Assembly (NCBI GenBank): GCA_964556885.1
Contig: CAZKYP010000010.1
Coordinates: 1 to 30,458, forward strand
Length of the DNA stretch: 30,458 nt
Origin: CAZKYP01 sp964556885
GTDB lineage: Bacteria; Planctomycetota; Phycisphaerae; Sedimentisphaerales; Anaerobacaceae
Direction: 5' to 3'
Below the pieces are notes generated by a model. It did not search any database. It was not told the DNA's origin and was given only the letters and a program-made list of their open reading frames with translations. Positions 1 through 7,630 of this stretch are shown here, one piece after another; position 1 is the stretch's first letter, and the number at the start of each line of letters is the position of its first letter. The position numbers were made by a program, and so were the translations under genes.

Positions 1-1078
1 TCGATTCGTAAAGATGAATATCGTTCGGAAGCAGTGGGGCCATAGCCAGCTCGGCTGGTTTGGTATCGATTCGGCCGTTGCGGCTGACCATAACTTCCCC
101 TTCGGTGCCGATAAACTGGATCATGTGTCCGCCCGTAATCTGGTGGTCGCGAAGTACCGAAATGCCGTTAGCATAGTAATGAGTCTGATATTGTGTACCG
201 TTCCAACCTTTTGGTACAAATTTGACCGGCCCTGAATCGTCCATTCCAAGTGCCCACTGGATTATGTCGAAATGATGTGCTCCCCAGTCGCCGTTCTTAC
301 GCGAGCCGTACTCCCAGAACCGCCTCCATCCACCGCCGAAGTCACCCTTGACTCTTTCTGCGTTATATGGATACCAAGGTGTGGGGCCGAGCCAGCGGTC
401 GTAGTCGAATCCTTCGGGTATCGCCTCTTCGGCTAATGTCATCGGGGGAGCAAATCGCCCAAGACTTGCATATATTGTCTGGATTTTTCCTATCCAGCCG
501 TTGCGAACTATTTCGCAGGCCTTCCTGAAAGCCCACTCCGAGCGCTGCTGCGAGCCGACCTGAAAAACCGTGCCGTATTGTTTGCATGCATCGGACATCA
601 ATCGCCCTTCGCGAATGGTCAGTGTCATGGGCTTTTGACAGTAAACATCCTTACCGGATTTAATGGCGGCCAATGAGACAAGTGCGTGCCAGTGATCGGG
701 CGTGCAAATAAAGGCGGCGTCAATGTCGGGTCGCGCACAGATCTGTTCGTATTCGAGATAGGCATCACAGCCTTTGTATGTCCCGCTTGCGGCCAAATCA
801 CCATAAGCTTGTTCAGCAGTGCTTTTGGCGTCTTCGCGTTTTGATCTGTACACATCGCATACTGCCAGGACCTGTACGTCACTGCGGCTAAGCATACTTC
901 TGAAGTGGCCGTTCATTTGAAGGCCCATGCCTATCATGCCCATTGTGATGCGGTTACTGGGGGCGGTAGCGCCGAAGACCGTCGATGGTACGATGGAAGG
1001 ACACGCCACAATGGCCCCCGCTGTAGCGGCACCTTTGAGCAGGAAGTCCCTGCGGCTGATTAATTTTTTTTTCTTCAT
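1..1078 (-). CDS. Gfo/Idh/MocA-family oxidoreductase, Tat-exported, C-terminus cut by window edge
   Basis: The minus-strand frame is open from the ATG at 1078 to the left window edge (359 codons), so the C-terminus lies outside. The N-terminus has a twin-arginine signal (SRRDFLL at residues 8-14, then a small-residue hydrophobic stretch to about residue 37), predicting folded export by Tat. A dinucleotide-binding Rossmann glycine motif (GMIGMG, residues 47-52) and the CQKP motif (147-150), equivalent to the EKP lysine motif of the family, identify a Gfo/Idh/MocA NAD(P)-dependent oxidoreductase. These usually act on sugars or inositols. Gln replaces the usual Glu before KP, a variant common in exported planctomycete paralogs as far as I recall. 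AGGAG at 1088-1092, nine bases before the ATG, fixes the start. The substrate cannot be told from sequence. Confidence 0.93.
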   Translation of the reverse strand, partial: MKKKKLISRRDFLLKGAATAGAIVACPSIVPSTVFGATAPSNRITMGMIGMGLQMNGHFRSMLSRSDVQVLAVCDVYRSKREDAKSTAEQAYGDLAASGTYKGCDAYLEYEQICARPDIDAAFICTPDHWHALVSLAAIKSGKDVYCQKPMTLTIREGRLMSDACKQYGTVFQVGSQQRSEWAFRKACEIVRNGWIGKIQTIYASLGRFAPPMTLAEEAIPEGFDYDRWLGPTPWYPYNAERVKGDFGGGWRRFWEYGSRKNGDWGAHHFDIIQWALGMDDSGPVKFVPKGWNGTQYQTHYYANGISVLRDHQITGGHMIQFIGTEGEVMVSRNGRIDTKPAELAMAPLLPNDIHLYES

Positions 1079-1288
1079 TGCTTAATTCTCCTGATTTGTT
1101 TTATCTTCCGTATGTGCATCGGTTCAATCTATATTACGACCATGAACGAACAACATACCGCCCTTAAGCCCTGGTGTGAGGTAAAACAACCTGTTAAACT
1201 TATCCAGTAGTCGTATACCTCAGTAAAACAATGATTGTATCTCTTTGTCTTTGAATTTTCAAAGGTTAATTTTGGGGAAATTTGCTTA

Positions 1289-2059
1289 TTATTTTGCTAT
1301 GGTCGTATGGGCGGCGTCAAACATTCTCACACCCCCGGTGTCAAGTTGAAGGATCATCCCTTTTGCCGGATCAATTCCTATGCAGTTACCGGTGAATCTT
1401 CTGCCGTTGAAGATTAACGTGACCCGATGCCCTAACTGGATACTCAGACTACGCCATCGGTCGATGACTTTTTCATAGTCTTTTTCTGCTGTTTCGAGCC
1501 AGTGGTCAAATGAGCTGAGCAGCCTTTTGGCCAGTGATATGCGGTCAATGGTCAAGCCGCTTTCGATATCGATGCTTGTTGCGATGGGTCGCAGTTCGGG
1601 GAGGAAAGATTCAGGATTTTGATGGCAGTTTATTCCGACACCGATTATGCAGATACTATGGTTGTTTGTTTTTGATTCGAGCAGTATGCCGGCTACTTTT
1701 TTATCGTTCAATATAATATCATTCGGCCATTTGATTCTCGCCAGCTTTTTTGCCGGCTTGCCGATTGCCTCGGCAACCGCAACTGCACTGGTCAGCGAGA
1801 GCAGTTCGATTTTCAATTTGTTTGCGGCCAGAAGTATCGAGCAAATAATGCTGTCCGAGCGACTGCTGTGCCACTTATTGCCGGCCCGGCCTCTGCCCGC
1901 GTTTTGTTCTTCGGCGAATATTGCCAGGCCGTCGTTGTCTTTGTTGTTTGCATATTGGCCGGCGACGTCGTTCGTGCTTGTAGTACTGTTGTAGACGAGG
2001 ATTTTTCTGCCGATGCGCGAGGTCTTTAAGTTTGCCTTTATCTTATCGGGGTCCAGCAT
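1289..2059 (-). CDS. birA: Biotin--[acetyl-CoA-carboxylase] ligase, monofunctional
   Basis: Activates biotin to biotinyl-AMP and transfers it to the lysine of biotin carboxyl carrier proteins. Counting from the ATG at 2059 (256 aa), the biotinyl-AMP loop GRGRAG is at residues 55-60 followed by NKW, KWPND is at 110-114 and KVAGILLE follows at 121. A C-terminal SH3-like domain ends in the TGN and DTGG strands. There is no N-terminal winged-helix domain, so this is a class I ligase without repressor function. The frame runs open to a TTG at 2089, but those ten extra residues are encoded by AT-rich repeat-like DNA, so the ATG is preferred. It lies downstream of nadC in the same direction with a 117-base gap. 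Confidence 0.94.
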   Translation of the reverse strand: MLDPDKIKANLKTSRIGRKILVYNSTTSTNDVAGQYANNKDNDGLAIFAEEQNAGRGRAGNKWHSSRSDSIICSILLAANKLKIELLSLTSAVAVAEAIGKPAKKLARIKWPNDIILNDKKVAGILLESKTNNHSICIIGVGINCHQNPESFLPELRPIATSIDIESGLTIDRISLAKRLLSSFDHWLETAEKDYEKVIDRWRSLSIQLGHRVTLIFNGRRFTGNCIGIDPAKGMILQLDTGGVRMFDAAHTTIAK

Positions 2060-2089
2060 AAATAAAGAAAATAAAAAATTAAAATGCAA

Positions 2090-2176
2090 AGTGTAAAATT
2101 AAGAAAGTCATCCCAGTATACTGGAATTCCACAATTTTGATTTTTAATATTTGATATTTGATTTTCCTTTTTTGGA
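2090..2176. repeat. Repeat-like intergenic segment with 12-bp perfect palindrome
   Basis: The nadC-birA gap carries a perfect 12-bp palindrome CCAGTATACTGG at 2113-2124 within a GTCATCCC...GGAATTCC context. This resembles the REP-type palindromes that many bacterial genomes scatter between genes. It is followed by a low-complexity run of TTTGATT/TTTAATATT words at about 2135-2165. The similar word style at 17301-17460 and 30340-30380 suggests genome-wide simple repeats. Whether this palindrome recurs elsewhere cannot be seen in this window. Confidence 0.5.
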
Positions 2177-3049
2177 TTATCTGTCGAGTCCGATGTCAAC
2201 GGCGGTGGCCGAATGGGTGATTGCCCCTACTGCGATTCTATCGACGCCGCATTGCGCGATAGCCGAGACATTGCTCAATGTGATATTTCCCGATGCTTCG
2301 AGCAGGGGCTTTTTGCCTTTGCCGCGCATCTTGTTCCGCATCTCTATGGCGTGTTTTAACTGCCACTGTCCCATGTTGTCCAGCAGTACGATGTCAATGC
2401 CTGGTATCTCCAGCACGTAGTTCAACTGGTCGTCGACGTGGTCGACTTCCACAGCCACAAATTTGATGTTTTTTATCTTTTTTGCCCTGGCGATTATTTC
2501 CTTTAATTTAGGCTGGAAGTTTCTGCCTAATTGTGCCAGGTGGTTGTCTTTGATTAAGATGCCGTCGTACAGTCCGAATCGGTGATTATATCCGCCGCCG
2601 CAGCGGACCGCGTACTTTTCAAGGATTCGCCAGCCGGGCATGGTTTTGCGAGTGTCATAAATCTTTGCCTTTGTGCCCTGTATGGCCTGTACGTATTTGC
2701 GTGTGGTTGTAGCTATACCGCTCAGACGCTGCAGGAAGTTAAGCATAACACGTTCGGCGCTGAGCATCGGTTGCAGCGGCCCTTCGATTACCGCCAGCTT
2801 ACTGCCGACATGGGCCGGTTTGCCGTCGCCTATACGAACGGTCATCTTGAGCTTTTTATCGTATTGTTTTAATATCTCACGGGCGATGCCCATTCCGCAT
2901 ACGACTATTTCTTCTCTCGAAATAATTGTGGCTTTGGCGATAGTGTCGTCATTAAACAGGATTTCACTTGTTACGTCACGTTTTCCGAGGTCTTCTTCTA
3001 TCGCCAGCCGAATTAAAGACCGGACTTTTTCTATGTTAAGTTTTATCAT
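2177..3049 (-). CDS. nadC: Nicotinate-nucleotide pyrophosphorylase (carboxylating), quinolinate phosphoribosyltransferase
   Basis: Converts quinolinate and PRPP to nicotinate mononucleotide, CO2 and PPi, the third step of de novo NAD synthesis, in the cytoplasm. The 290-residue length is normal for the family. Signature motifs are RDVTSE (24-29), DTRKTMPGWR (132-141), the active-site run EKYAVRCGGGYNHRFGLYDG with the ILIKDNH motif ending near 170, and EASGNI near the C-terminus. The ATG at 3049 has only a weak GAGAA upstream. It starts 39 bases after the uvrB stop and precedes birA, so uvrB-nadC-birA may be one transcript. nadA and nadB are not in the window. Confidence 0.97.
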   Translation of the reverse strand: MIKLNIEKVRSLIRLAIEEDLGKRDVTSEILFNDDTIAKATIISREEIVVCGMGIAREILKQYDKKLKMTVRIGDGKPAHVGSKLAVIEGPLQPMLSAERVMLNFLQRLSGIATTTRKYVQAIQGTKAKIYDTRKTMPGWRILEKYAVRCGGGYNHRFGLYDGILIKDNHLAQLGRNFQPKLKEIIARAKKIKNIKFVAVEVDHVDDQLNYVLEIPGIDIVLLDNMGQWQLKHAIEMRNKMRGKGKKPLLEASGNITLSNVSAIAQCGVDRIAVGAITHSATAVDIGLDR

Positions 3050-3054
3050 TTGTT

Positions 3055-3112
3055 CTCGATTCTTTCTGTTCCACCCCTGTCATGTGTTCTATGTTTTCTG
3101 TTTCTTACTCCT
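3055..3112. repeat. CAGA-rich simple-sequence segment spanning the uvrB stop
   Basis: On the minus strand this stretch reads as AAACAGAAAACATAGAACACATGACAG-type words (given here in description only), the same CAGA/GACA style as the tandem repeat at 5938-5965 and the segment after holB at 17273-17295. It encodes the last residues of UvrB, including the stop codon, and continues through the gap into the nadC leader. The similarity is one of word composition, not an exact copy. Confidence 0.4.
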
Positions 3113-5140
3113 TTTGAGTCTTTTGGTTGCGAGGAATTCGCTCTTCTTTTTCTTCGAGTTTACGATAACCAGTTCCGGCAGCTCCTTTAATTCACGCAAC
3201 TGGTCACGAAGAAAGGCCGCCCGTTCGAAATCAAGGTTCTGGGCCGCTTCGAGCATTTCGGTTTCGATTTGAGAAGCCAGCTCGACTTTTTCATATTCAT
3301 CGGTTCCGAATCGCACGGCCTGCTGTGCGGTCTGCCTTGCCTTTATCTGCTCGGTTAAACTTTTGCGTATCTCCTTCTTTATAGTTTCAGGCGTAATATT
3401 ATGGTCCTGGTTATATTTTAACTGAATTTTACGACGTCTGTCCGTTTCGTCAATAGCTTTTTGCATCGACGCGGTGACTACATCGGCATACAGAAAGACC
3501 GTAGCGTTGATATTTCGTGCGGTCCTGCCGATAGTTTGTATCAGCGAGGTCTGGCTCCGGAGGAATCCCTCCTTGTCCGCGTCGAGAATGGCCACGGCCG
3601 ATACTTCCGGCAGATCCAGCCCTTCCCTGAGCAGGTTTATACCCACGAGCACGTCGAAGTTGCCGAGGCGCAGGTCCCGCAGTATCTCAATTCTGTCGAG
3701 TGTCTCGATTTCGCTGTGGAGGTATCGGCATTTGAAGCCTTTCTTTGTGATATAGGCCGACAGGTCTTCGGCCATCCTTTTTGTAAGTGTCGTAACGAGC
3801 ACCCGCTCTTTTTTATCGACGCGCTTTTCAATCTCACCTAAAAGATGCGGAATCTGGTTGCCGGCCGGATATACGAATATATCCGGATCCAGAAGGCCGG
3901 TCGGTCTGATGATTTGCTCGACGACTTCGTTGCCGCATTTTTCCATCTCGAACGGCGCCGGCGTGGCGGAGACGAAGATGACTTTGGCCCAGTTTTCCTG
4001 AAATTCCTCGAAACGCAGCGGCCGGTTGTCCAGCGCGCTGGGCAGCCTGAAACCGTGCTCGATAAGGGTTTCCTTTCGATGTCTGTCGCCGGCCCACATC
4101 GCCTTTACCTGCGGAATGGTGACGTGAGATTCGTCGATGAACAGAAGGAAGTCTTTCGGGAAATAATCGATTAATGTATACGGCCTTGACCCGGGCGCAA
4201 GGCCGGCCAGGTGTCGTGCGTAGTTTTCGATTCCGCTGCAGTAACCGACCTCCTGAATCATCTCGATATCGTACATCGTCCGTGCCTGGAGCCGCTGTGC
4301 TTCCAGCAGCTTGGCTTGTCCGCGCAGCTCGGCCAGCCGCTGGTCTAATTCGGCCTTGATGCTTTCGATGGCCGCACCGATCCTGTCGGACGGCATAATG
4401 TAATGCTGGGCCGGGTAGATGAAGACCTGGTCCTCGGCGGCCAGAACGTCACCTGAGACAGGATTAATGTAGTATATCTTTTCTATCTCGTCGCCGTAGA
4501 ATTCGATTCGTATCCCGAACGATTCATACGATGGGTATAATTCGACCACGTCGCCACGTACCCGGAATGTCCCTCTCTGGAAATCGATATCGTTTCTGCT
4601 GTACTGGATATCGGCAAGCCTGCCTAAAAGCTCGTTTCTCTCGCAGGTTATACCGGTACGAATCGCCACGACGGATGCCTTGTAGTCCTCCGGCGAGCCG
4701 AGTCCGAAGATGCAGGAGACAGACGCCACGATGATGCAGTCGTTTCTGGTCGAGAGGCTGGTAGTGGTCGAAAGGCGCAGCCGGTCGAGGTCGTTGTTCT
4801 TGGAGGCGTCTTTTTCGATGTAAATATCCCGCTGCGGGATATACGCCTCCGGCTGGTAATAATCGTAATAGCTGACAAAATATTCGACGGCGTTCTCGGG
4901 GAAAAGCTCTTTAAATTCCTCGTAAAGCTGTGCTGCCAGTGTCTTGTTGTGTGAGATAACAAGGGCGGGCAAATTAAGCTGAGCTATGACATTGGCCATT
5001 GTGAATGTCTTGCCGGAGCCGGTAACGCCCATGAGTGTCTGGAATTGCTTTCCATTGCGCAGTCCCTCCACGAGCCGCTCAATGGCCTGCGGCTGGTCCC
5101 CTGCAGGGTGAAACTGATTGTTTAACTTAAATTTTCCCAT
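3089..5140 (-). CDS. uvrB: UvrABC system protein B (excinuclease subunit)
   Basis: Damage-verification helicase of nucleotide excision repair; it receives DNA from UvrA and recruits UvrC. At 683 aa it is full length. Visible motifs are Walker A GVTGSGKT at 38-45, the beta-hairpin YYDYYQPEAYIP at 91-102 that inserts between DNA strands, the Walker B-type DESH near 337, the helicase motifs INLLREGLDLPEV and QTIGRTARN, and a C-terminal UVR domain (IETEMLEAAQNLDFERAAFLRDQ style) for UvrC binding. The start MGKFKLNNQFHPAGDQPQAI matches the family's usual N-terminus. The C-terminal lysine/arginine-rich extension after the UVR domain ends in CAGA-rich repeat DNA. uvrA and uvrC are not in the window. 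Confidence 0.98.
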   Translation of the reverse strand: MGKFKLNNQFHPAGDQPQAIERLVEGLRNGKQFQTLMGVTGSGKTFTMANVIAQLNLPALVISHNKTLAAQLYEEFKELFPENAVEYFVSYYDYYQPEAYIPQRDIYIEKDASKNNDLDRLRLSTTTSLSTRNDCIIVASVSCIFGLGSPEDYKASVVAIRTGITCERNELLGRLADIQYSRNDIDFQRGTFRVRGDVVELYPSYESFGIRIEFYGDEIEKIYYINPVSGDVLAAEDQVFIYPAQHYIMPSDRIGAAIESIKAELDQRLAELRGQAKLLEAQRLQARTMYDIEMIQEVGYCSGIENYARHLAGLAPGSRPYTLIDYFPKDFLLFIDESHVTIPQVKAMWAGDRHRKETLIEHGFRLPSALDNRPLRFEEFQENWAKVIFVSATPAPFEMEKCGNEVVEQIIRPTGLLDPDIFVYPAGNQIPHLLGEIEKRVDKKERVLVTTLTKRMAEDLSAYITKKGFKCRYLHSEIETLDRIEILRDLRLGNFDVLVGINLLREGLDLPEVSAVAILDADKEGFLRSQTSLIQTIGRTARNINATVFLYADVVTASMQKAIDETDRRRKIQLKYNQDHNITPETIKKEIRKSLTEQIKARQTAQQAVRFGTDEYEKVELASQIETEMLEAAQNLDFERAAFLRDQLRELKELPELVIVNSKKKKSEFLATKRLKRSKKQKT

Positions 5141-5241
5141 AGCAAACCCACTATTGTAGCGAATTATTGACCAAATCTCACGTTTAAATTGCTTGTTCTA
5201 TTTAGTAACATTATTTGCTGGAGGATGGTACTGGGTCTTTA

Positions 5242-6006
5242 TTACGGCTGGTTTGGATAGGTTATTGCTGCAAGAAGGGCTTTTCCGTATTTGTTCCAGA
5301 GGGTTTGGGCATCGAGGGTTGAGTCGTCTTTCAGCATTTCGAATGTGATTATGGGAATTCCGAGAGTTACTCCGGCGTATGAGCCGAGCGAGCCGGGTCG
5401 TGAGCCTAATTTTTTTACCGGTAAATCACAATAATCAGCCATGTGATTTGCAAGTTGTTGACCTGGGCCGTCGTAATCGATGCAGGACAGCGGCTGGTGG
5501 ATGCTGACGATGCGGTCGGGATTGTATTGCCGGATGAGTTGATGGATAGTGCGGGCCTCCGGCTCGGAAAGTGCATCCGGTCCGCCCTTTACGTCACTGC
5601 GGCGATTGGCCGCTATGAAGTTGCGATTCAAATCGACGCCATTGGCGTTATAGCGACTATTGGTAGCTAAGCCATCCGGATTTGCCACAGGGAGCAGCAC
5701 AACTGTTTTACCAGTAAGAATATCCGGATTTTGCTGGAGGTATTCGTGTAATTTTCGGACAAGCGGTGTTCCGGCTGGTTCATTTCCGTGAATGGTTGCC
5801 ATTATGAAGGTAGTATCGGGACCTTGCCCGAGTACTGTGTGTTCTATGGACCGGCCCTGGACCGATATACCAGTGATTTCGTATTGGTACGGCTCGGGAT
5901 AATCAATCGGTTTGTAGCAGCCTGTTAAGTTAAGAATACAGAAGACAGAACACAGAAGACAGAAGGTTTGGATAGGAAGTCGTGAATTATTACTGGATTT
6001 TAACAT
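5242..6006 (-). CDS. M14-type zinc peptidase/amidase lipoprotein, MpaA-like
   Basis: Predicted lipoprotein zinc amidase. From the ATG at 6006 (254 aa) there is a basic n-region, a Cys/Phe/Leu-rich hydrophobic core and a lipobox LTGC with Cys30. The catalytic part has HGNEP (His73 and Glu76 as zinc ligands), NPDG (109-112), NANGVDLNRNF (120-130), SIHQPL (His170, third zinc ligand) and ITFEM (Glu223, general base). This order matches murein tripeptide amidase MpaA, which cleaves gamma-D-Glu-meso-DAP, so a role in muropeptide trimming is inferred. E. coli MpaA is cytoplasmic, whereas this protein should be lipid-anchored outside the cytoplasm. The frame also has ATGs at 6063 and 6033, but 6006 gives the best signal peptide; no start has a clear ribosome site. 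Confidence 0.82.
   Translation of the reverse strand: MLKSSNNSRLPIQTFCLLCSVFCILNLTGCYKPIDYPEPYQYEITGISVQGRSIEHTVLGQGPDTTFIMATIHGNEPAGTPLVRKLHEYLQQNPDILTGKTVVLLPVANPDGLATNSRYNANGVDLNRNFIAANRRSDVKGGPDALSEPEARTIHQLIRQYNPDRIVSIHQPLSCIDYDGPGQQLANHMADYCDLPVKKLGSRPGSLGSYAGVTLGIPIITFEMLKDDSTLDAQTLWNKYGKALLAAITYPNQP
5938..5965. repeat. Two 14-bp tandem CAGA/GACAGA units inside a signal-peptide region
   Basis: ACAGAAGACAGAAC at 5938-5951 is followed directly by ACAGAAGACAGAAG at 5952-5965, a 13/14 match. On the minus strand these units encode the hydrophobic core (QTFCLLCSVFC) of the MpaA-like lipoprotein signal peptide. Because 14 is not a multiple of three, the two units are read in different frames, yet both give Phe, Cys, Leu and Val residues. 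Confidence 0.75.
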
Positions 6007-6241
6007 AAGTGTTTTGTAGAAATGATCTTTCATCAGAATTATAGTTTGCAGTAAAATATACATGCTGACTCATTATACACTTTGGCCGGGAGGATTAAAG
6101 GACGAATTAAAATAGCTGAAAAAGCTTGAGCTATTCAATTACGTCTGGTAAAGTGCTGGTTTGTGTGTAGCGGACAGTGGATTAAGGGATTAATTCCTCC
6201 TCGCACAGGATGGCAAATTTTTATCTAATTCGAGGTAGCAG

Positions 6242-7528
6242 ATGAACGTTTTGTTGATTGGCAGCGGCGGGCGGGAACATGCGATTGCATGGAAACTTTC
6301 TCAATCGAAGGAATTGGACAAACTTTTTATTGCGCCCGGCAATCCCGGCACGGCCCAGTGCGGCCAAAATGTTCCTATCGGTTCCGATGATATCGACAAG
6401 CTGCTGGAATTCTCGCGAAAGGAAAAGGTCGGACTTATAGTGGTCGGGCCGGAAGACCCTCTCGCGGCCGGCATTGTAGATGTGTTCGAGACTGCGGGTA
6501 TTAAGGCATTCGGCCCGAATGGCAAGGCCGCACAGTTGGAAGCAGATAAGGCGTTTGCAAAACAACTTATGCGGGCCAGTTGTGTTTCGACAGCCGAGAG
6601 CAGGATATTCGACAGGTACAGCGATGCGAAGGCGTATATCGCGAGCAGGGATGAAGCGGTTGTAGTAAAGGCGGCGGGACTGGCAAAGGGAAAAGGTGTT
6701 TTTGTCTGTGATGATCCTTCCGACGGGATATTGGCCGCTGAGAAAATAATGTGCGATAAAATATTCGGTGCCGCCGGTGAGAAAATCATTGTTGAGGACA
6801 AGCTGCTTGGTGAAGAGGCCTCGATTCTGGCCTTCGTGGATGGAAGAAATATCTATATTATGGAATCGTCGCAGGACCACAAGCCTGTCGGCGACGGCGA
6901 CACCGGACCTAATACCGGCGGGATGGGTGCCTATAGTCCGGCTCCCGTTGTCACAAAAGAATTGATGAATCAGATTGTTCGCGAGATTCTTGTACCGACG
7001 GTCGACGGTATGAATCGAAACGGCACTCCGTACAAGGGTGTGCTTTATGCCGGTATTATGGTTACCAGCGGCGGACCGAGAGTGCTGGAATATAACGTTC
7101 GTTTTGGAGACCCCGAAACCCAGCCGATTCTTATGCGGCTCAAAAGTGATTTGCTCGAAGTCCTGTTGGCGGTATGCGACGGTACGCTGGACCGGGTCAC
7201 GCTTAGGTGGGACCCGAGGCCGGCGGTTTGTGTTGTCATGGCTTCCGGAGGATATCCGGGAGATTATCAAAAGGGCAAAAAGATAACCGGCCTCGAACAG
7301 GCGCGGAAAATGGAAGATGTTATCGTGTTCCATGCGGGTACGAAAAAACAGGGGCCGGATATTGTGACGGACGGCGGAAGGGTATTGGGTGTGACCGCGC
7401 TGGGAAAGACAATCGGAGATGCAAAAGCGAGGGCTTACAGGGCTGTGGATGTTATTAAGTTCGATGGCGCCTATTGCCGCAGGGATATCGCCGATAAGGC
7501 AATTAATGGATTAACTGTTAATAAATAA
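6242..7528 (+). CDS. purD: Phosphoribosylamine--glycine ligase (GAR synthetase)
   Basis: Second step of purine synthesis: ATP-dependent joining of glycine to 5-phosphoribosylamine in the cytoplasm. The 428 aa length is typical. The N-domain starts MNVLLIGSGGREHA with GPEDPL at about 61-66; the ATP-grasp domain carries KAAGLAKGKGV and the signature RFGDPETQ at about 287-294; a C-terminal GARS_C domain follows. GAGGT at 6231-6235, six bases before the ATG, confirms the start. It is divergent from the MpaA-like gene and followed by a hairpin and the AsmA-like gene 102 bases on. No other pur gene is nearby. A long antisense frame covers much of it but is a shadow. Confidence 0.98.
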   Translation: MNVLLIGSGGREHAIAWKLSQSKELDKLFIAPGNPGTAQCGQNVPIGSDDIDKLLEFSRKEKVGLIVVGPEDPLAAGIVDVFETAGIKAFGPNGKAAQLEADKAFAKQLMRASCVSTAESRIFDRYSDAKAYIASRDEAVVVKAAGLAKGKGVFVCDDPSDGILAAEKIMCDKIFGAAGEKIIVEDKLLGEEASILAFVDGRNIYIMESSQDHKPVGDGDTGPNTGGMGAYSPAPVVTKELMNQIVREILVPTVDGMNRNGTPYKGVLYAGIMVTSGGPRVLEYNVRFGDPETQPILMRLKSDLLEVLLAVCDGTLDRVTLRWDPRPAVCVVMASGGYPGDYQKGKKITGLEQARKMEDVIVFHAGTKKQGPDIVTDGGRVLGVTALGKTIGDAKARAYRAVDVIKFDGAYCRRDIADKAINGLTVNK

Positions 7529-7556
7529 TTTTATTGAACGGAGTTCAAATTAGGCG

Positions 7557-7582
7557 GTTATAGCATGCTTTTTGGCTATAAC
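7557..7582. other. Perfect 8-bp hairpin between purD and the AsmA-like gene
   Basis: GTTATAGC at 7557-7564 and GCTATAAC at 7575-7582 form a perfect 8-bp stem with a 10-base loop that contains five T. No T-run follows the stem, so it is not a classic intrinsic terminator; it could attenuate read-through or shape the leader of the next gene. Confidence 0.45.
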
Positions 7583-7630
7583 AACCTCATACGCTTCATG
7601 CGGGGAACTCACAGATATTTATAGCATCAC

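Noticed and set aside
1249..1264. Palindrome CTTTGAATTTTCAAAG after birA as a possible terminator
   Set aside because: Weak AT-rich stem of seven pairs with a two-base centre and no T-run on the minus strand.
2673..3272. A 199-codon plus-strand frame across nadC and uvrB ends
   Set aside because: Antisense to two confident genes; Ser/Leu-rich composition typical of reverse-strand shadows.
5938..5965. Tandem 14-bp units as a CRISPR-like or integron-like array
   Set aside because: Only two adjoining units with no spacers and no associated genes; it is a simple repeat within coding sequence.
6221..7333. A 370-codon minus-strand open frame opposite purD
   Set aside because: It lies wholly in antisense to a gene with clear purD motifs, has a biased low-complexity composition and no recognisable domain; it is a shadow of purD codon bias.
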